64,000 nucleotides of DNA from Tsukamurella tyrosinosolvens (lineage in GTDB: Bacteria; Actinomycetota; Actinomycetes; Mycobacteriales; Mycobacteriaceae): assembly GCF_900104775.1 (NCBI RefSeq), contig NZ_FNSA01000003.1, forward strand, positions 682,001-746,000, in the 5' to 3' direction. Both the position numbers and the translations under genes were made by a program. The notes beneath the pieces were generated by a model, which was not told where the DNA came from, did not search any database, and saw only the letters and a list, made by a program, of their open reading frames with translations. How positions within the stretch are numbered: position 1 is the first letter of the stretch; every line of letters starts with the position of its first letter. Positions 1-8,923 of the stretch are shown piece after piece.

Positions 1-280
1 ACAGGGCGTAGGGGCCGACGGTGCTGCACAGGACCGTCGTGCGGGCGACCATCGCATCGAGGGTGGAGGGCTTGTCGACGTCGGCGACGACGATGCCCCA
101 GTCCTTCGCCCGCTCGCCGAGCTCGGCGCGGACCTTCTCCAGCTTGGCCTGCGTGCGGCCGGCCAGCGCGATGCGCACACCGTCGGGCGCGTGCTTCGCG
201 AGGTGACGCGCCGTCAGCACGCCGACGAAGCCGGTCGCACCGAAGACGATGAGGTTGAATTCCCTGGTACCCGCAGTCAT
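1..280 (-). CDS. Saccharopine dehydrogenase-like / trans-acting enoyl reductase family protein (3' end cut off by window)
   Basis: Only the first 93 codons are present. The protein starts MTAGTREFNLIVFGATGFVG, a Rossmann nucleotide-binding loop (GATGFVG), followed by AGRT and later CSTVGPYAL. This is the pattern of the mycobacterial Rv2449c/Rv2953 family of saccharopine dehydrogenase-like oxidoreductases; Rv2953 is the trans-acting enoyl reductase of phthiocerol lipid synthesis. The ATG (280-278) overlaps the TGA of the upstream membrane gene as ATGA, so the two are probably translationally coupled. The exact substrate cannot be inferred from this fragment. Confidence 0.8.
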   Translation of the reverse strand, partial: MTAGTREFNLIVFGATGFVGVLTARHLAKHAPDGVRIALAGRTQAKLEKVRAELGERAKDWGIVVADVDKPSTLDAMVARTTVLCSTVGPYAL

Positions 281-1362
281 GCCGCGATGTTAGCAGTGTT
301 CGCACGGTCGCGCTCGCGCATCGCGCGCCACTTCTGGAAGGCGCGGGCCGCGGCGGGGGCGAGGAAGAGCATGAGCAGCACGCGGATGAGCTGCGCCGCG
401 ACGACGAAGGTGATGTCGACGTTCGACGAGGCGGCCACGGCGAGCACCGCGTAGATCCCGCCGGGCGTCGTCGCGAGGTAGCCGTCCAGGGCGGAGACGC
501 CGGTCATCGCCGACAGTGCGAAGCCCAGGCCGGCGCAGCCGATCCCGACGCCGACGATGAGCAGCGTCGCCCACGGCAGCAGCCGCGCCATCGCCGTGAG
601 GGACTCGCGGGTGAATCCGACGCCGGCCTGCCAGCCGATCACCAGGTAGCCGGCGAGGACCATTGCCACCGGCACCGTCGCCCCGGCGGCGACGCCCGAG
701 AGTGACAGCGCGGCGGAGGCGACGAGCGGGCCGAGCAGTCCGCCCGCGGGCAGCCGCGTCGCGAGCCCGACGGCCAGGCCGCCGCCCACGCACAGCGCGG
801 TGAAGCCGAGGTCGAACCACCAGGGCCGCGCGGGTCCCGAGTCCGTCGACGAGGAGCCCGGCGTGTGCGGGTACAGCGCCGCGACCAGGGGGAGCGACAC
901 CGTCACCAGCCCGACGCGCAGGTACTGGACGACCGCGACCACCCTCTCGTCGCCGCCCAGTTCCCGCGCGATCGCGACGAGCCCGGACGCGCCGCCCGCG
1001 ACCAGCGCCAGCGAGCCGGTGATCGAATCGGTGTCGCGGTGCCGGCCCAGCAGCGCCCCGGCGCCGACGGACAACAGCAGCGTCGCGAACCCGACGAGCA
1101 GCGCCGCCGGCCACCGCGAGCCCAGCGCCGCGACCGTGTGCGCCTGCATGAGCGTGCCGATGTACGCGCCGAGCACGCCCTGCGCGGCCAACTGCACCGG
1201 CCGCGGGATCGGCCCCGGCGCCCGGCCCGCGAGCGCCGCGACCACCGCGCACGCCAGCGCCGCGAACAGGGGCGCGCTCGGCACGCCGGCCGCCATCAGT
1301 GCGGCGGAGAGGGCGCAGGAGGCGACGATCAGGCCGGTCCATCTCGTCAGCTCGCTTCGCAT
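277..1362 (-). CDS. AbrB family membrane protein
   Basis: A 361-residue, very hydrophobic protein with about ten predicted membrane segments arranged as an internal duplication, as in AbrB/YgjV-type putative ammonia monooxygenase regulators, which are integral membrane proteins of unclear function. I chose the ATG at 1362 (MRSELTRW), where the first membrane helix begins about 9 residues in. A start at 1398 would add 12 residues and eat into the divergent promoter region. The gene faces the MarR gene head to head, so MarR may control it. Its stop overlaps the next gene as ATGA. Confidence 0.75.
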   Translation of the reverse strand: MRSELTRWTGLIVASCALSAALMAAGVPSAPLFAALACAVVAALAGRAPGPIPRPVQLAAQGVLGAYIGTLMQAHTVAALGSRWPAALLVGFATLLLSVGAGALLGRHRDTDSITGSLALVAGGASGLVAIARELGGDERVVAVVQYLRVGLVTVSLPLVAALYPHTPGSSSTDSGPARPWWFDLGFTALCVGGGLAVGLATRLPAGGLLGPLVASAALSLSGVAAGATVPVAMVLAGYLVIGWQAGVGFTRESLTAMARLLPWATLLIVGVGIGCAGLGFALSAMTGVSALDGYLATTPGGIYAVLAVAASSNVDITFVVAAQLIRVLLMLFLAPAAARAFQKWRAMRERDRANTANIAA

Positions 1363-1424
1363 GACTACAAGTATCTGCTTGCGGAACACGGCATGCAACT
1401 CGCGAAATGCGCAAAAGTATGAAG

Positions 1425-1430
1425 TAAACT
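1425..1430 (+). promoter_or_regulatory. Predicted -10 box of the MarR gene (leaderless start)
   Basis: TAAACT lies 7 nt before the ATG at 1437, so the expected transcription start is at or next to the start codon. There is no Shine-Dalgarno sequence. The divergent spacer 1363-1436 also has TTGCG...CGCAA arms that could be a MarR site; this is inference. Confidence 0.45.
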
Positions 1431-1436
1431 CTTGCT

Positions 1437-1850
1437 ATGTCCGATGTCAGCGACCTCCGCTACGGCGTGCACTCCCTGAGCCGGGAGATCCGCGCCCACC
1501 GCCGCCCCGGCGCGCTCACCGAGACCCAGTACCTCGTGCTGGGCAGCCTCGACCGCGGCGGACCGGCCACGCCGGCCGAGCTGGGGGAGGCGCACCACGT
1601 CCGCGCGCAGACCCTCACCCCCGCGCTCAACGCCCTCGCCGACGCCGGCCTGGTGCGCCGCCGCCGGGACGAGACGGACCGTCGCCGGCAGTACGTCGAG
1701 CTGACCGCGGCGGGCCGCGCCGTGATCGAGGAGGACCGGGAGATCCGCAACGCCTGGCTCGAGACGGCCATGGCCGAACGGCTCACCGACCTGGAACGCG
1801 GCGTGCTCCTGCTCGCAGGTCCGGTCCTGGCGAAGCTCGCGGACGGATGA
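1437..1850 (+). CDS. MarR family transcriptional regulator
   Basis: A 137-residue winged-helix protein. The helix-turn-helix spans about residues 30-75 (TPAELGEAHHVRAQTLTPAL), followed by the wing with the typical basic DETDRRRQ segment. MarR proteins act as dimers that bind palindromes near their own promoter and are released by small aromatic or lipophilic ligands. The divergent AbrB-type membrane gene is the likely target besides itself. No ligand can be inferred. Confidence 0.88.
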   Translation: MSDVSDLRYGVHSLSREIRAHRRPGALTETQYLVLGSLDRGGPATPAELGEAHHVRAQTLTPALNALADAGLVRRRRDETDRRRQYVELTAAGRAVIEEDREIRNAWLETAMAERLTDLERGVLLLAGPVLAKLADG

Positions 1851-1871
1851 TGCGGTCGTAAGGTGGTCCGC

Positions 1872-3557
1872 ATGCAGAAGCCGCCGAACCCGTCCACGCT
1901 CCAGGCGCGCGTGATCGTGGACGAGCTGGTCCGCGGCGGCGTCACCGACGTGGTGCTGTGCCCCGGCTCGCGCAACGCGCCGCTCGCCTTCGCCGTCCAC
2001 GCGGCGGACGCGCGCGGTGAGCTGCGGCTGCACGTGCGCATCGACGAGCGCACCGCCGGCTTCCTCGCCGTCGGCCTCGCGGCGGCCGCCCGCCGCCCCG
2101 TGGCGATCATCATGACCTCCGGCACGGCCGTCGCGAACCTCGCGCCCGCCGTCTACGAGGCCAACTACGCCCGCGTCCCGCTGCTGGTCGTGAGCGCGAA
2201 CCGGCCCTACGAGCTGCTCGGCTCCGGCGCGAACCAGACCGTCGAGCAGTTCGGGATCTTCGGCACGCAGGTCCGCGCGTCGCTGTCCCTCGGCCTCGCC
2301 GAGCCCGGCCTCGACCGCAACTCCCAGTGGCGCAGCGCCGTCTGCCGCGCGCTGTCGGCCGCCCGCGGCGCCCGCACCGGCAACGCCGGCCCCGTCCAGT
2401 TCGACATCCCGCTGCGCGAGCCCCTCGTCCCCGACGACCCGTCGCCCGAGTTCGCCCACGGCCGGCCCGACGGCGGCCCGTGGACCGTCGCGCCGGTCGC
2501 CACCCTCGACGTGCCGCTGCCGATCGACCTGACCCCCGACACCGTCGTCATCTCCGGGCACGGCGCCGGCGAGAACCCCGCGCTCGCCGGGCTGCCCACC
2601 GTCGCCGAGCCGACGGCGCCGCACCCCGCGAACCCGCTGCACCCCTGGGCGCTCCCGGCCCTCAAGCCGCGGCAGGCCATCATCTGCGGCCGCCCGACCC
2701 TGCACCGCGAGGTGAGCGCCCTGCTCGCCGACCCCGAGGTCACCGTCTACGCCGTCACGACCGGGCCGCGCTGGCCCGACGTCTCCGGCAACGTCGCCGC
2801 GACGGGCACGCGGGTGCTGCCCGTCGGCGAGCCCGACGACGCCTGGCTGCAGCGCGCCGCCGCCGCCGACGCCGCCGCGCGGGAGGCCGTCACGGACGGC
2901 CTCGACGCCGAACCCGTCACCGGCCTGCACGTCGCCCGCGCCGTCTGCGCGGCGCTGCGCACCGGCGACCAGCTGGTGGTCGGCGCGTCCAACCCCGTCC
3001 GCGACGTCGCCCTCGCCGGCGACGTCCCGCCCGGCGTCCGCGTGCTGTCCAACCGCGGCGTCGCGGGCATCGACGGCACCGTCAGCACGGCCGTCGGCGC
3101 GGCGCTCGCGCACCCGGACCGGCGCACCGTCGCCCTGATGGGCGACCTCACGTTCGTGCACGACGCCTCCGGCCTGCTCATCGGCCCCGAGGAGCCCCGG
3201 CCCGCCAACCTCACCATCGTCGTCGCCAACGACAACGGGGGCGGCATCTTCAACCTGCTCGAACAGGGCGAGGAGCGGTACTCCGGGGCGGAGTACGACG
3301 GTGCCGCCGCCCGCGTCTTCGGCACGCCGCACGGCACCGACATCGGCTCCCTCTGCGCCGCCTACGGCGTCGAATACGTGCGCGCCGACCTGGGCGACCT
3401 CGCGGACGCGACCCGCGCCGACGGCCTGCGCGTCGTCGAGGTGCGCACCGAGCGCACCGGTCTACGCGCCCTGCACGCCGGCATGCGGGCGCGGATCAGC
3501 GCCGCCGTGCCGGGCGCGGCCCCGGGCGGACCGTCGGGCTCGGAGGACCGCGGATGA
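1872..3557 (+). CDS. menD: 2-succinyl-5-enolpyruvyl-6-hydroxy-3-cyclohexene-1-carboxylate synthase MenD
   Basis: A thiamine-diphosphate enzyme that joins isochorismate and 2-oxoglutarate-derived succinic semialdehyde in menaquinone synthesis. It tracks M. tuberculosis MenD along its length: [14 protein letters not shown] at the N-terminus, RIDERTAGF with the cofactor-activating Glu, and the C-terminal ThDP/Mg site made of GDLTFVHD and NDNGGGIF. I take the ATG at 1872 (561 residues); a GTG at 1863 would add three residues. TAAGGT at 1859-1864 sits 8 nt before this ATG and could be a -10 box of a leaderless transcript or a Shine-Dalgarno. The 3' end overlaps the next gene as ATGA. It heads a run of quinone and lipid genes conserved in mycobacteria. 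Confidence 0.97.
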   Translation: MQKPPNPSTLQARVIVDELVRGGVTDVVLCPGSRNAPLAFAVHAADARGELRLHVRIDERTAGFLAVGLAAAARRPVAIIMTSGTAVANLAPAVYEANYARVPLLVVSANRPYELLGSGANQTVEQFGIFGTQVRASLSLGLAEPGLDRNSQWRSAVCRALSAARGARTGNAGPVQFDIPLREPLVPDDPSPEFAHGRPDGGPWTVAPVATLDVPLPIDLTPDTVVISGHGAGENPALAGLPTVAEPTAPHPANPLHPWALPALKPRQAIICGRPTLHREVSALLADPEVTVYAVTTGPRWPDVSGNVAATGTRVLPVGEPDDAWLQRAAAADAAAREAVTDGLDAEPVTGLHVARAVCAALRTGDQLVVGASNPVRDVALAGDVPPGVRVLSNRGVAGIDGTVSTAVGAALAHPDRRTVALMGDLTFVHDASGLLIGPEEPRPANLTIVVANDNGGGIFNLLEQGEERYSGAEYDGAAARVFGTPHGTDIGSLCAAYGVEYVRADLGDLADATRADGLRVVEVRTERTGLRALHAGMRARISAAVPGAAPGGPSGSEDRG

Positions 3558-4006
3558 GCCGCACGGCGCTGCGCCGCGTGCAGATCGTCCTGCTGGGTGC
3601 GGCCATCCTCATCACCGGGCTGTGCGTGGTGCTCGTCGCGGCCGCCGTGCGCGACGACCGCACCATCGACGCCGACCGCGGCACCGCGACCGCGGAGGTG
3701 CTCTCCGCCGGGCCCCGCCGCTCGACGATCAGCTTCTACACGACAGACGGCGTCAACCACAATCCTCCGCTGGGCGTCCTGTATCCCAGCGAGCTCAACG
3801 TCGGCGACCGGATCCAGGTCGAGTACAGCCGCTCGGACCCGGAGCTGGTGCGCGTCGCCGGACGGTCTGCCGTCGTCGCGATCCTGCCCGCCGCGTCCGT
3901 CGCCGCGGGGACGTGGCTGGTGGTCGGCGCGATCATGCTGCTCATCGCCGCCGGCTACCACCGGGGTGAGAGTTCACCTGACGTTCCGCGCACCGTCGAC
4001 CGGTAG
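3554..4006 (+). CDS. DUF3592-type small membrane protein
   Basis: A 150-residue protein with a membrane segment at about residues 9-30, an extracytoplasmic beta-rich middle ([21 protein letters not shown]...[24 protein letters not shown]) and a second membrane segment near residues 112-138. The middle matches the DUF3592 pattern. The same kind of gene (Rv0556) lies between menD and mgtA in M. tuberculosis. Its ATG overlaps the menD stop. The function is unknown; position alone suggests a link to the envelope. Confidence 0.82.
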   Translation: MSRTALRRVQIVLLGAAILITGLCVVLVAAAVRDDRTIDADRGTATAEVLSAGPRRSTISFYTTDGVNHNPPLGVLYPSELNVGDRIQVEYSRSDPELVRVAGRSAVVAILPAASVAAGTWLVVGAIMLLIAAGYHRGESSPDVPRTVDR

Positions 4007-4044
4007 AGAACCTCACGGTCACCGCCCCGGGCGACACTGCTGAC

Positions 4045-5199
4045 GTGCGTATCGCGATCGTGGCCGAGTCCTTCCTGCCGAACGTCAACGGAGTGACCAA
4101 CTCGGTGCTCCGGGTCCTCGAGCACTGCCGCCGCACGGGGAGCGAGGCGATCGTCATCGCGCCGGACGCGGTCGCCGGCGAGGAGCCGGCCCCACTGGAG
4201 CACCTCGGATTCCCCGTGTACCGGGTGCCCGCGCGGATGCTGCCGAAGATCTCGTCGCTGCCGATCGGGCAGCCGAACATGCTCATCGTCGACGTGCTGC
4301 GCGACTTCCGGCCCGACGTCGTGCACCTCGCCTCGCCCTACTTCCTCGGCGCGGGCGGCCTCGCGGCGGCCAAGCGCCTCGGCATCCCGACCGTCGCGAT
4401 CTTCCAGACCGACGTCGCCGGGTTCGCCGGCTCCTACGGCCTCGGGCCCCTCGAACGCGCCGCCTGGTGGTGGACCCGGCAGATGCACAAGCAGTGCGAT
4501 CTGACGCTCGCGCCGTCCTCGGCCTCGGTGGCCGACCTCGAGGCGCACCGGATCCCGCGGGTGAAGACCTGGGCGCGCGGCGTCGACGCGGAGCGCTTCG
4601 CCCCGTCGCACCGTTCGGCCGCGCTCCGCTCCTCCTGGCTGGGGGACCGTCCCGACCGGCTGATCGTCGGCTTCGTCGGGCGGCTCGCGGCGGAGAAGCA
4701 CGTCGAGCGGCTCGCCGGCCTCGCGCACCGCGACGACGTGCAGCTGGTCATCGTCGGCGACGGCCCCGAGCGGGCGCGGCTCGAATCGCTGCTGCCCGGA
4801 GCGGTCTTCACCGGCCAGCTCGGCGGCGCGGACCTCGGCGCCGCCTACGCCTCGCTCGACGTCTTCGTCCACGCCGGCGAGCACGAGACCTTCTGCCAGG
4901 CCGTCCAGGAGGCGCTCGCGTCAGGCGTCCCGTCGATCGCGCCCGACCAGGGCGGGCCCCGCGACCTCGTCGCGCACTGCCGCAACGGCTACCTGCTGCC
5001 GACCGCGGAGTTCGCCGACCTGCTGCCCGGCGTCATCGACACCCTGGCCGATCCCGCCCTCCGCGCCCGGTTCGGCGAGGCCGCCCGCAAGTCCGTCCTG
5101 GCCCGCACCTGGCCGGCCCTGTGCGACCAGCTGTTCGACCACTACGCCGGCGTGATCGCCGGACCTGCGGCGGGCCGGTCGGTCCGCGCCGTCGTGTAG
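4045..5199 (+). CDS. mgtA: GDP-mannose-dependent alpha-mannosyltransferase (MgtA/PimB-type, GT4)
   Basis: A 384-residue GT-B fold glycosyltransferase. The N-terminal domain begins [21 protein letters not shown] with the glycine/asparagine donor loop. The C-terminal domain has [17 protein letters not shown] and the nucleotide-sugar site around [17 protein letters not shown]. The best relative I recall is Rv0557 (MgtA), which adds mannose to glucuronosyl-diacylglycerol in lipomannan-like glycolipid synthesis at the inner face of the membrane; it was once called PimB. The order menD, DUF3592, mgtA, menG is the mycobacterial one. It starts with GTG 38 nt after the previous gene. Confidence 0.9.
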   Translation: MRIAIVAESFLPNVNGVTNSVLRVLEHCRRTGSEAIVIAPDAVAGEEPAPLEHLGFPVYRVPARMLPKISSLPIGQPNMLIVDVLRDFRPDVVHLASPYFLGAGGLAAAKRLGIPTVAIFQTDVAGFAGSYGLGPLERAAWWWTRQMHKQCDLTLAPSSASVADLEAHRIPRVKTWARGVDAERFAPSHRSAALRSSWLGDRPDRLIVGFVGRLAAEKHVERLAGLAHRDDVQLVIVGDGPERARLESLLPGAVFTGQLGGADLGAAYASLDVFVHAGEHETFCQAVQEALASGVPSIAPDQGGPRDLVAHCRNGYLLPTAEFADLLPGVIDTLADPALRARFGEAARKSVLARTWPALCDQLFDHYAGVIAGPAAGRSVRAVV

Positions 5200-5209
5200 C
5201 TTTCGGGGC

Positions 5210-5899
5210 ATGGCAAGGGCCTCCCTCGACAAGAAACCGGGCGACGTCGCGTCGATGTTCGACGGTGTCGCGCGCCGGTACGACCGGACCAACACGCTCA
5301 TGACGGGCGGGCTGGACCGGTACTGGCGCGCCCGCACCCGGCGCGCGCTCGACCTCACGCCGGGGGACCGCGTGCTCGACCTCGCCGCGGGGACCGGCGT
5401 CTCGACGGTCGACCTGGCCCGGTCCGGCGCGTGGGTCGCCGCCTGCGACTTCTCGACCGGGATGCTCCAGGCCGGTTCCTTCCGGCGGGTGCCGATGGTC
5501 GCGGGCGACGCCATGGCGCTGCCACTCGCCGACGACTCCTTCGACGCCGCCACCATCTCCTTCGGCCTGCGCAACGTGCAGGACACCGTCGCGGGGCTGC
5601 GGGAGATGGCGCGCGTCGTGCGTCCCGGCGGCCGCCTCGTGGTCTGCGAGTTCTCCACCCCCACCAACGGCGCCTTCCGCGCGCTGTACGAGAAGGTCGC
5701 GCTCGAGGCCATCCAGGTGGTGGCGAAGGGATCGTCGAATCCGGAGGCCTACACCTACCTCGCGGAGTCGATCCGGAACTGGCCGGCGCAGGCGGAGCTC
5801 GCCGACCTCGTCCGCGAGGCGGGCTGGGGCGACGTGGCCTGGACGAACCTGACCGGCGGCATCGTCGCGCTGCACACCGCGACCCGCCCGCTAGGCTGA
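5210..5899 (+). CDS. menG: Demethylmenaquinone methyltransferase MenG (UbiE family)
   Basis: A 229-residue class I SAM methyltransferase doing the last step of menaquinone synthesis. Visible motifs: [17 protein letters not shown] typical of UbiE/MenG N-termini, [16 protein letters not shown] for SAM binding, and [22 protein letters not shown] plus [10 protein letters not shown] in the core. The C-terminus has [10 protein letters not shown] as in the family. It starts 10 nt after mgtA. TAGCTT at 5197-5202, overlapping the mgtA stop, could be a -10 box giving a nearly leaderless message. Confidence 0.95.
   Translation: MARASLDKKPGDVASMFDGVARRYDRTNTLMTGGLDRYWRARTRRALDLTPGDRVLDLAAGTGVSTVDLARSGAWVAACDFSTGMLQAGSFRRVPMVAGDAMALPLADDSFDAATISFGLRNVQDTVAGLREMARVVRPGGRLVVCEFSTPTNGAFRALYEKVALEAIQVVAKGSSNPEAYTYLAESIRNWPAQAELADLVREAGWGDVAWTNLTGGIVALHTATRPLG
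5892..5897 (+). promoter_or_regulatory. Predicted -10 box for the polyprenyl synthase gene
   Basis: TAGGCT sits inside the menG 3' end exactly 7 nt before the GTG at 5904, and no Shine-Dalgarno precedes that GTG. This suggests an internal promoter giving a leaderless mRNA. Confidence 0.35.
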
Positions 5900-5903
5900 A
5901 CGC

Positions 5904-6896
5904 GTGGAGAAGACGGTAGCCGGGGTCTCGCTGGGATCCGACGAGTTCGCGGCGGGGATCCGCGCGGACCTCGCCCGCGTGGAGCAGGTCATCGCCGACG
6001 GCATCGCCGAGGCCGACGGATGCGTGATCGAGGAGGCCCTGCACCTCTTCCAGGCCGGCGGCAAGCGCTTCCGGCCCATGTTCACGGTCCTCTCCGGCCG
6101 CATCGGCGGCGCCCCGTCGGACCAGGTCATCACCGCCGCCGCGGCGATGGAGCTGACGCACCTCGCGACGCTGTACCACGACGACGTGATGGACGAGGCG
6201 GACACGCGCCGCGGCGCACCGTCGGCCAACGCGCGGTGGGGCAACTCGATCGCGATCCTCGCCGGCGACTACCTCTTCGCCCGCGCCTCGGCGTACGGCG
6301 CCGACCTCGGCCCCCGCGCCGTCGGCGTGATCGCGAAGTGCTTCGGCGAGCTGGTCACGGGCCAGATGCTGGAGCTCAAGGGTGCCGGCGACGGCGACCC
6401 GGTGCAGCACTACCTGGACACCATCTGGGGCAAGACCGGCAGCCTCATCGCCACCTGCGGCCTGCTCGGCGCGCTGCACGGCGGCGCCTCCGAGGAGACG
6501 GCGCAGCGGATGTACCGGATCGGCGCCGCCATCGGCATGGCCTTCCAGATCAGCGACGACATCATCGACATCAGCTCCGTCGCGCAGGACTCCGGCAAGA
6601 CGCCGGGGACCGACCTGCGCGAGGGCGTCTTCACGCTGCCGGTGCTCTACGCCCTGCGGGATTCCGGGCCCGAGGCGGACCGGCTGCGGGAGATCCTCGT
6701 CGGTCCCGTCACCGACGACGCGCTCGTCGACGAGGCCATCGAGTTGCTGGGCCGCTCCGCGGGCATGAAGGAGGCGCAGGCCACGCTGGCCCGCTACGCC
6801 GACGACGCCCGCGCCGAGCTCGCCGAGCTGCCCGAGTCCGAGCCCCGCTCCTCGCTCGAATCCCTGGTCACCTTCACGGTCGCGCGCCTGGGCTGA
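5904..6896 (+). CDS. grcC: Polyprenyl (long-chain isoprenyl) diphosphate synthase
   Basis: A 330-residue all-alpha trans-prenyltransferase. The first Asp-rich motif is in YHDDVMDEADTRR and the second in QISDDIIDISS, with GGKRFRPM upstream. It matches GrcC1/Rv0562-type enzymes next to the menaquinone genes, so its likely job is the isoprenoid side chain for menaquinone, elongating allylic diphosphates with IPP. Chain length cannot be read reliably from the residues ahead of the first motif (MELTHLATLYHDD). In M. tuberculosis menJ lies just upstream of grcC1; here menG and this gene are only 4 nt apart, so menJ is absent from this place. Confidence 0.93.
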   Translation: MEKTVAGVSLGSDEFAAGIRADLARVEQVIADGIAEADGCVIEEALHLFQAGGKRFRPMFTVLSGRIGGAPSDQVITAAAAMELTHLATLYHDDVMDEADTRRGAPSANARWGNSIAILAGDYLFARASAYGADLGPRAVGVIAKCFGELVTGQMLELKGAGDGDPVQHYLDTIWGKTGSLIATCGLLGALHGGASEETAQRMYRIGAAIGMAFQISDDIIDISSVAQDSGKTPGTDLREGVFTLPVLYALRDSGPEADRLREILVGPVTDDALVDEAIELLGRSAGMKEAQATLARYADDARAELAELPESEPRSSLESLVTFTVARLG

Positions 6897-6908
6897 GGTT
6901 CCGTTCTC

Positions 6909-7769
6909 GTGCAGGGCCTGGGGAGTCGGACGGGCAATCAGATCCGCACCGCGCTGCTGCTGGCGCTGGTCGCGGGTTTCCTGATGGCCACCGGCGCGAT
7001 CTTCGGGCAGACGGCCTTCGTGCTCTCGATCGTGCTCGCGGCCGGCGTGTGCGCCTACCTGTACGTCAGCGGACCGTCGCTGCCCCTGCGCGCCATGCAC
7101 GCCCGCAGCGTCTCCGAGCTGCAGCAACCCGCCCTGTTCCGGATGATCCGCGAGCTCTCGACCTCCGCGCGGCTGCCCATGCCGGCGATCTACGTCTCGC
7201 CGACCGCGGCGCCCACCGCCTTCGCCACCGGCCACGGCCCCACGCACTCCGCGGTGTGCGTCACGATCGGCCTCCTGGAACTCCTCTCGGAGGACGAGCT
7301 GCGGGCCGTCCTGGCGCACCAGCTCGCGCGGATCGGCTCCCGGGACACGCTGACCGCGTCCGTCGCCGGGGCTCTCGGCGCCGTGATCTGCGGTTTCGCC
7401 GGGTTCGGTTACCTCCTCGGCTTCGGTGACGGCGGCGCGCGACGCAGCCGGGTCGTCGACGCCATGCTGTCCGTGCTCGCGCCCATCGCCGGCGCACTGA
7501 TCCGGCTGGGCGTCTCGCGGACCGTCGACTACCGCGCCGACCACACCGGGGCGCTGTTGACCGGGTCCCCGTCCGCGCTGGTCAGCGCCCTGGAGAAGGC
7601 GTCCGACGGTGCCGCCCGCGCACCCCTGCCACCCGAGCCCGAGATCGCCGTGCACGCCAACACCATGCTGGTGTGCCCGTTCCTCGACAGCGACCGCATG
7701 GGCCGCATCTTCCGCACCCAGCCGCCCGTGGAGCGCCGGGTCGAGCGCCTGCAGGCCCTCACGTCGTAG
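6909..7769 (+). CDS. htpX: HtpX (M48) family membrane protein with degenerate zinc site, probably inactive as a protease
   Basis: A 286-residue protein collinear with mycobacterial HtpX. It has two N-terminal membrane helices (about residues 14-50), LRAMHARSVSELQQPALFRMIREL and PMPAIYVSPTAAPTAFATG. Two further hydrophobic stretches follow the active-site region, and the end is PVERRVERLQAL. HtpX is normally a Zn endopeptidase for misfolded membrane proteins with HELSH and EYQAD. Here the first motif reads HQLAR (nt 7318-7332), so the catalytic Glu and second His are gone. The distal ligand region reads DYRADHTGA, so the third ligand Glu is Asp. The frame is intact. It starts with GTG 12 nt after the synthase gene. 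Either a conserved pseudo-protease or early decay. Confidence 0.88.
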   Translation: MQGLGSRTGNQIRTALLLALVAGFLMATGAIFGQTAFVLSIVLAAGVCAYLYVSGPSLPLRAMHARSVSELQQPALFRMIRELSTSARLPMPAIYVSPTAAPTAFATGHGPTHSAVCVTIGLLELLSEDELRAVLAHQLARIGSRDTLTASVAGALGAVICGFAGFGYLLGFGDGGARRSRVVDAMLSVLAPIAGALIRLGVSRTVDYRADHTGALLTGSPSALVSALEKASDGAARAPLPPEPEIAVHANTMLVCPFLDSDRMGRIFRTQPPVERRVERLQALTS

Positions 7770-7802
7770 CCCGACGGTCCGCCTCCCGCCGCGGGGGGGC
7801 GG

Positions 7803-7923
7803 GCGCCGGCGTTTCGTGGGGGATTCGGCGCCGCGCGGGGGACGGCCGAGCCCCCACCGGAGGAGCGGCGTCTGGTGGGGGACGCGACGCCGCGGTGGGG
7901 AATCGGCGCGGCGCGGGGGACGA
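7803..7923 (+). repeat. 19-bp degenerate GGGGGA repeat array, left copy
   Basis: GGGGGA (or TGGGGA) recurs every 19 nt, with one 40-nt module in which a G5...C5 pair can form a hairpin (GGGGGACGGCCGAGCCCCCA at 7837-7856). Positions 7817-7923 align without gaps to 9097-9203 (offset 1280), at roughly 85% identity by eye. With the right-hand array it brackets the AbiEi-like gene. No gene is apparent in 7770-8007. Confidence 0.8.
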
Positions 7924-8007
7924 AAAGTTGTGGATACCCGCTGGTAGCTGTGGATGAACGGCCTCACGGAGCGGAGTCGCGCGAGGTTCGGCTGGTGGGA
8001 TGTGCCC

Positions 8008-8922
8008 ATGGGGGAGCTACTGAGTCGCGACTATCTGTTGGCCACGGGATGGACGAGCGGGGCGATCAGCCGCGCTGTGGAATCGGGCGAGCTGATCCGG
8101 CTCGCCACCGCGATGTACGCGCTCGCCGGCGAATATCCGGCGCACGTCCTGTACCGGATGCGAGTGGTAGCGGCGGCGACGTCGTGCGGCGGGGTGCTCA
8201 GCCACGAGAGCGCCGCCGCGCTGCACGACATCCCGTACCTCCGACCGGCGCGGAAGGACGTGCACTTCACCGTCGACAGGGTGCACGGCGGCGGCCGTCG
8301 GCCGGGGATACACGTGCACCCGCGGCCCCTCGCCGCCGACGAGATCGTCGAGGTCGACGGCGTGCGGGTGACATCGCGGGCGCGCACGCCGATCGACGTC
8401 GCCATGACCGGCGACCTGATCCGCGGGGTGGCTGCGATCGACGCGGTGCGCCTCGTGCCGCGATTCCCGAGGCCGACGGATCCGACGCCCGGGCCACTGG
8501 CATCGCTGATCGAGTGCCTGGACCGATTGGGCCGGCGGCGCGGGTCGGCGACAGCCCGCCGCGCGCTGGCGATGTCCGTGGACTGCGCCGAATCGCCGGG
8601 GGAATCCTGGTCGCGGGTACTGATCCACTCGTGGGGTCTGCCGGCGCCGCGACTGCAGACTCCGTTCGACCTCGGTGGGCGCCGGGTGTTCGCCGACTTC
8701 GACTGGGGTTCGCTGATCGGCGAGTTCGACGGCAAGGGCAAGTACGGCACGACCGATGCCGAGCGCGCCGCGGCCCTCGAGGCGGAAAAGGTTCGGCACG
8801 CGCTGTTCGTGAACGCCGGCTTCGAGGTCGTGCGGTGGGACTGGGACGACCTGCTCGACGACACCCGCCTCCGCAGCAGGCTGACGCCCACCCTCGCCCG
8901 CCATGGCCTCCTCTCCGCGTAG
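8008..8922 (+). CDS. AbiEi-like antitoxin-domain protein with DUF559-like C-terminus
   Basis: A 304-residue protein. The N-terminus LLSRDYLLATGWTSGAISRAVESGELIRL is the winged-helix domain seen in type IV toxin-antitoxin AbiEi proteins. The C-terminal third (FADFDWGSLIGEFDGKGKYG...EAEKVRHALFVNAGFEVVRWDWDDL) resembles the restriction-endonuclease-like tail common in actinobacterial members. No AbiEii nucleotidyltransferase partner lies next to it, so it is an orphan. It is flanked on both sides by 19-bp repeat arrays; the right array starts 2 nt after the stop. I chose the ATG at 8008 because the conserved domain begins there; an ATG at 7954 is possible. Function unproven. Confidence 0.75.
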   Translation: MGELLSRDYLLATGWTSGAISRAVESGELIRLATAMYALAGEYPAHVLYRMRVVAAATSCGGVLSHESAAALHDIPYLRPARKDVHFTVDRVHGGGRRPGIHVHPRPLAADEIVEVDGVRVTSRARTPIDVAMTGDLIRGVAAIDAVRLVPRFPRPTDPTPGPLASLIECLDRLGRRRGSATARRALAMSVDCAESPGESWSRVLIHSWGLPAPRLQTPFDLGGRRVFADFDWGSLIGEFDGKGKYGTTDAERAAALEAEKVRHALFVNAGFEVVRWDWDDLLDDTRLRSRLTPTLARHGLLSA

Positions 8923-8923
8923 A

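Noticed and set aside
1863-1871. GTG at 1863 as the menD start
   Set aside because: It gains only three residues and overlaps the likely -10 or Shine-Dalgarno TAAGGT; ATG 1872 fits better, though the difference is small.
5355-8009. An 884-codon minus-strand frame across menG, the synthase and htpX
   Set aside because: It lies antisense to three well-supported genes and has no recognisable sequence; a high-GC shadow.
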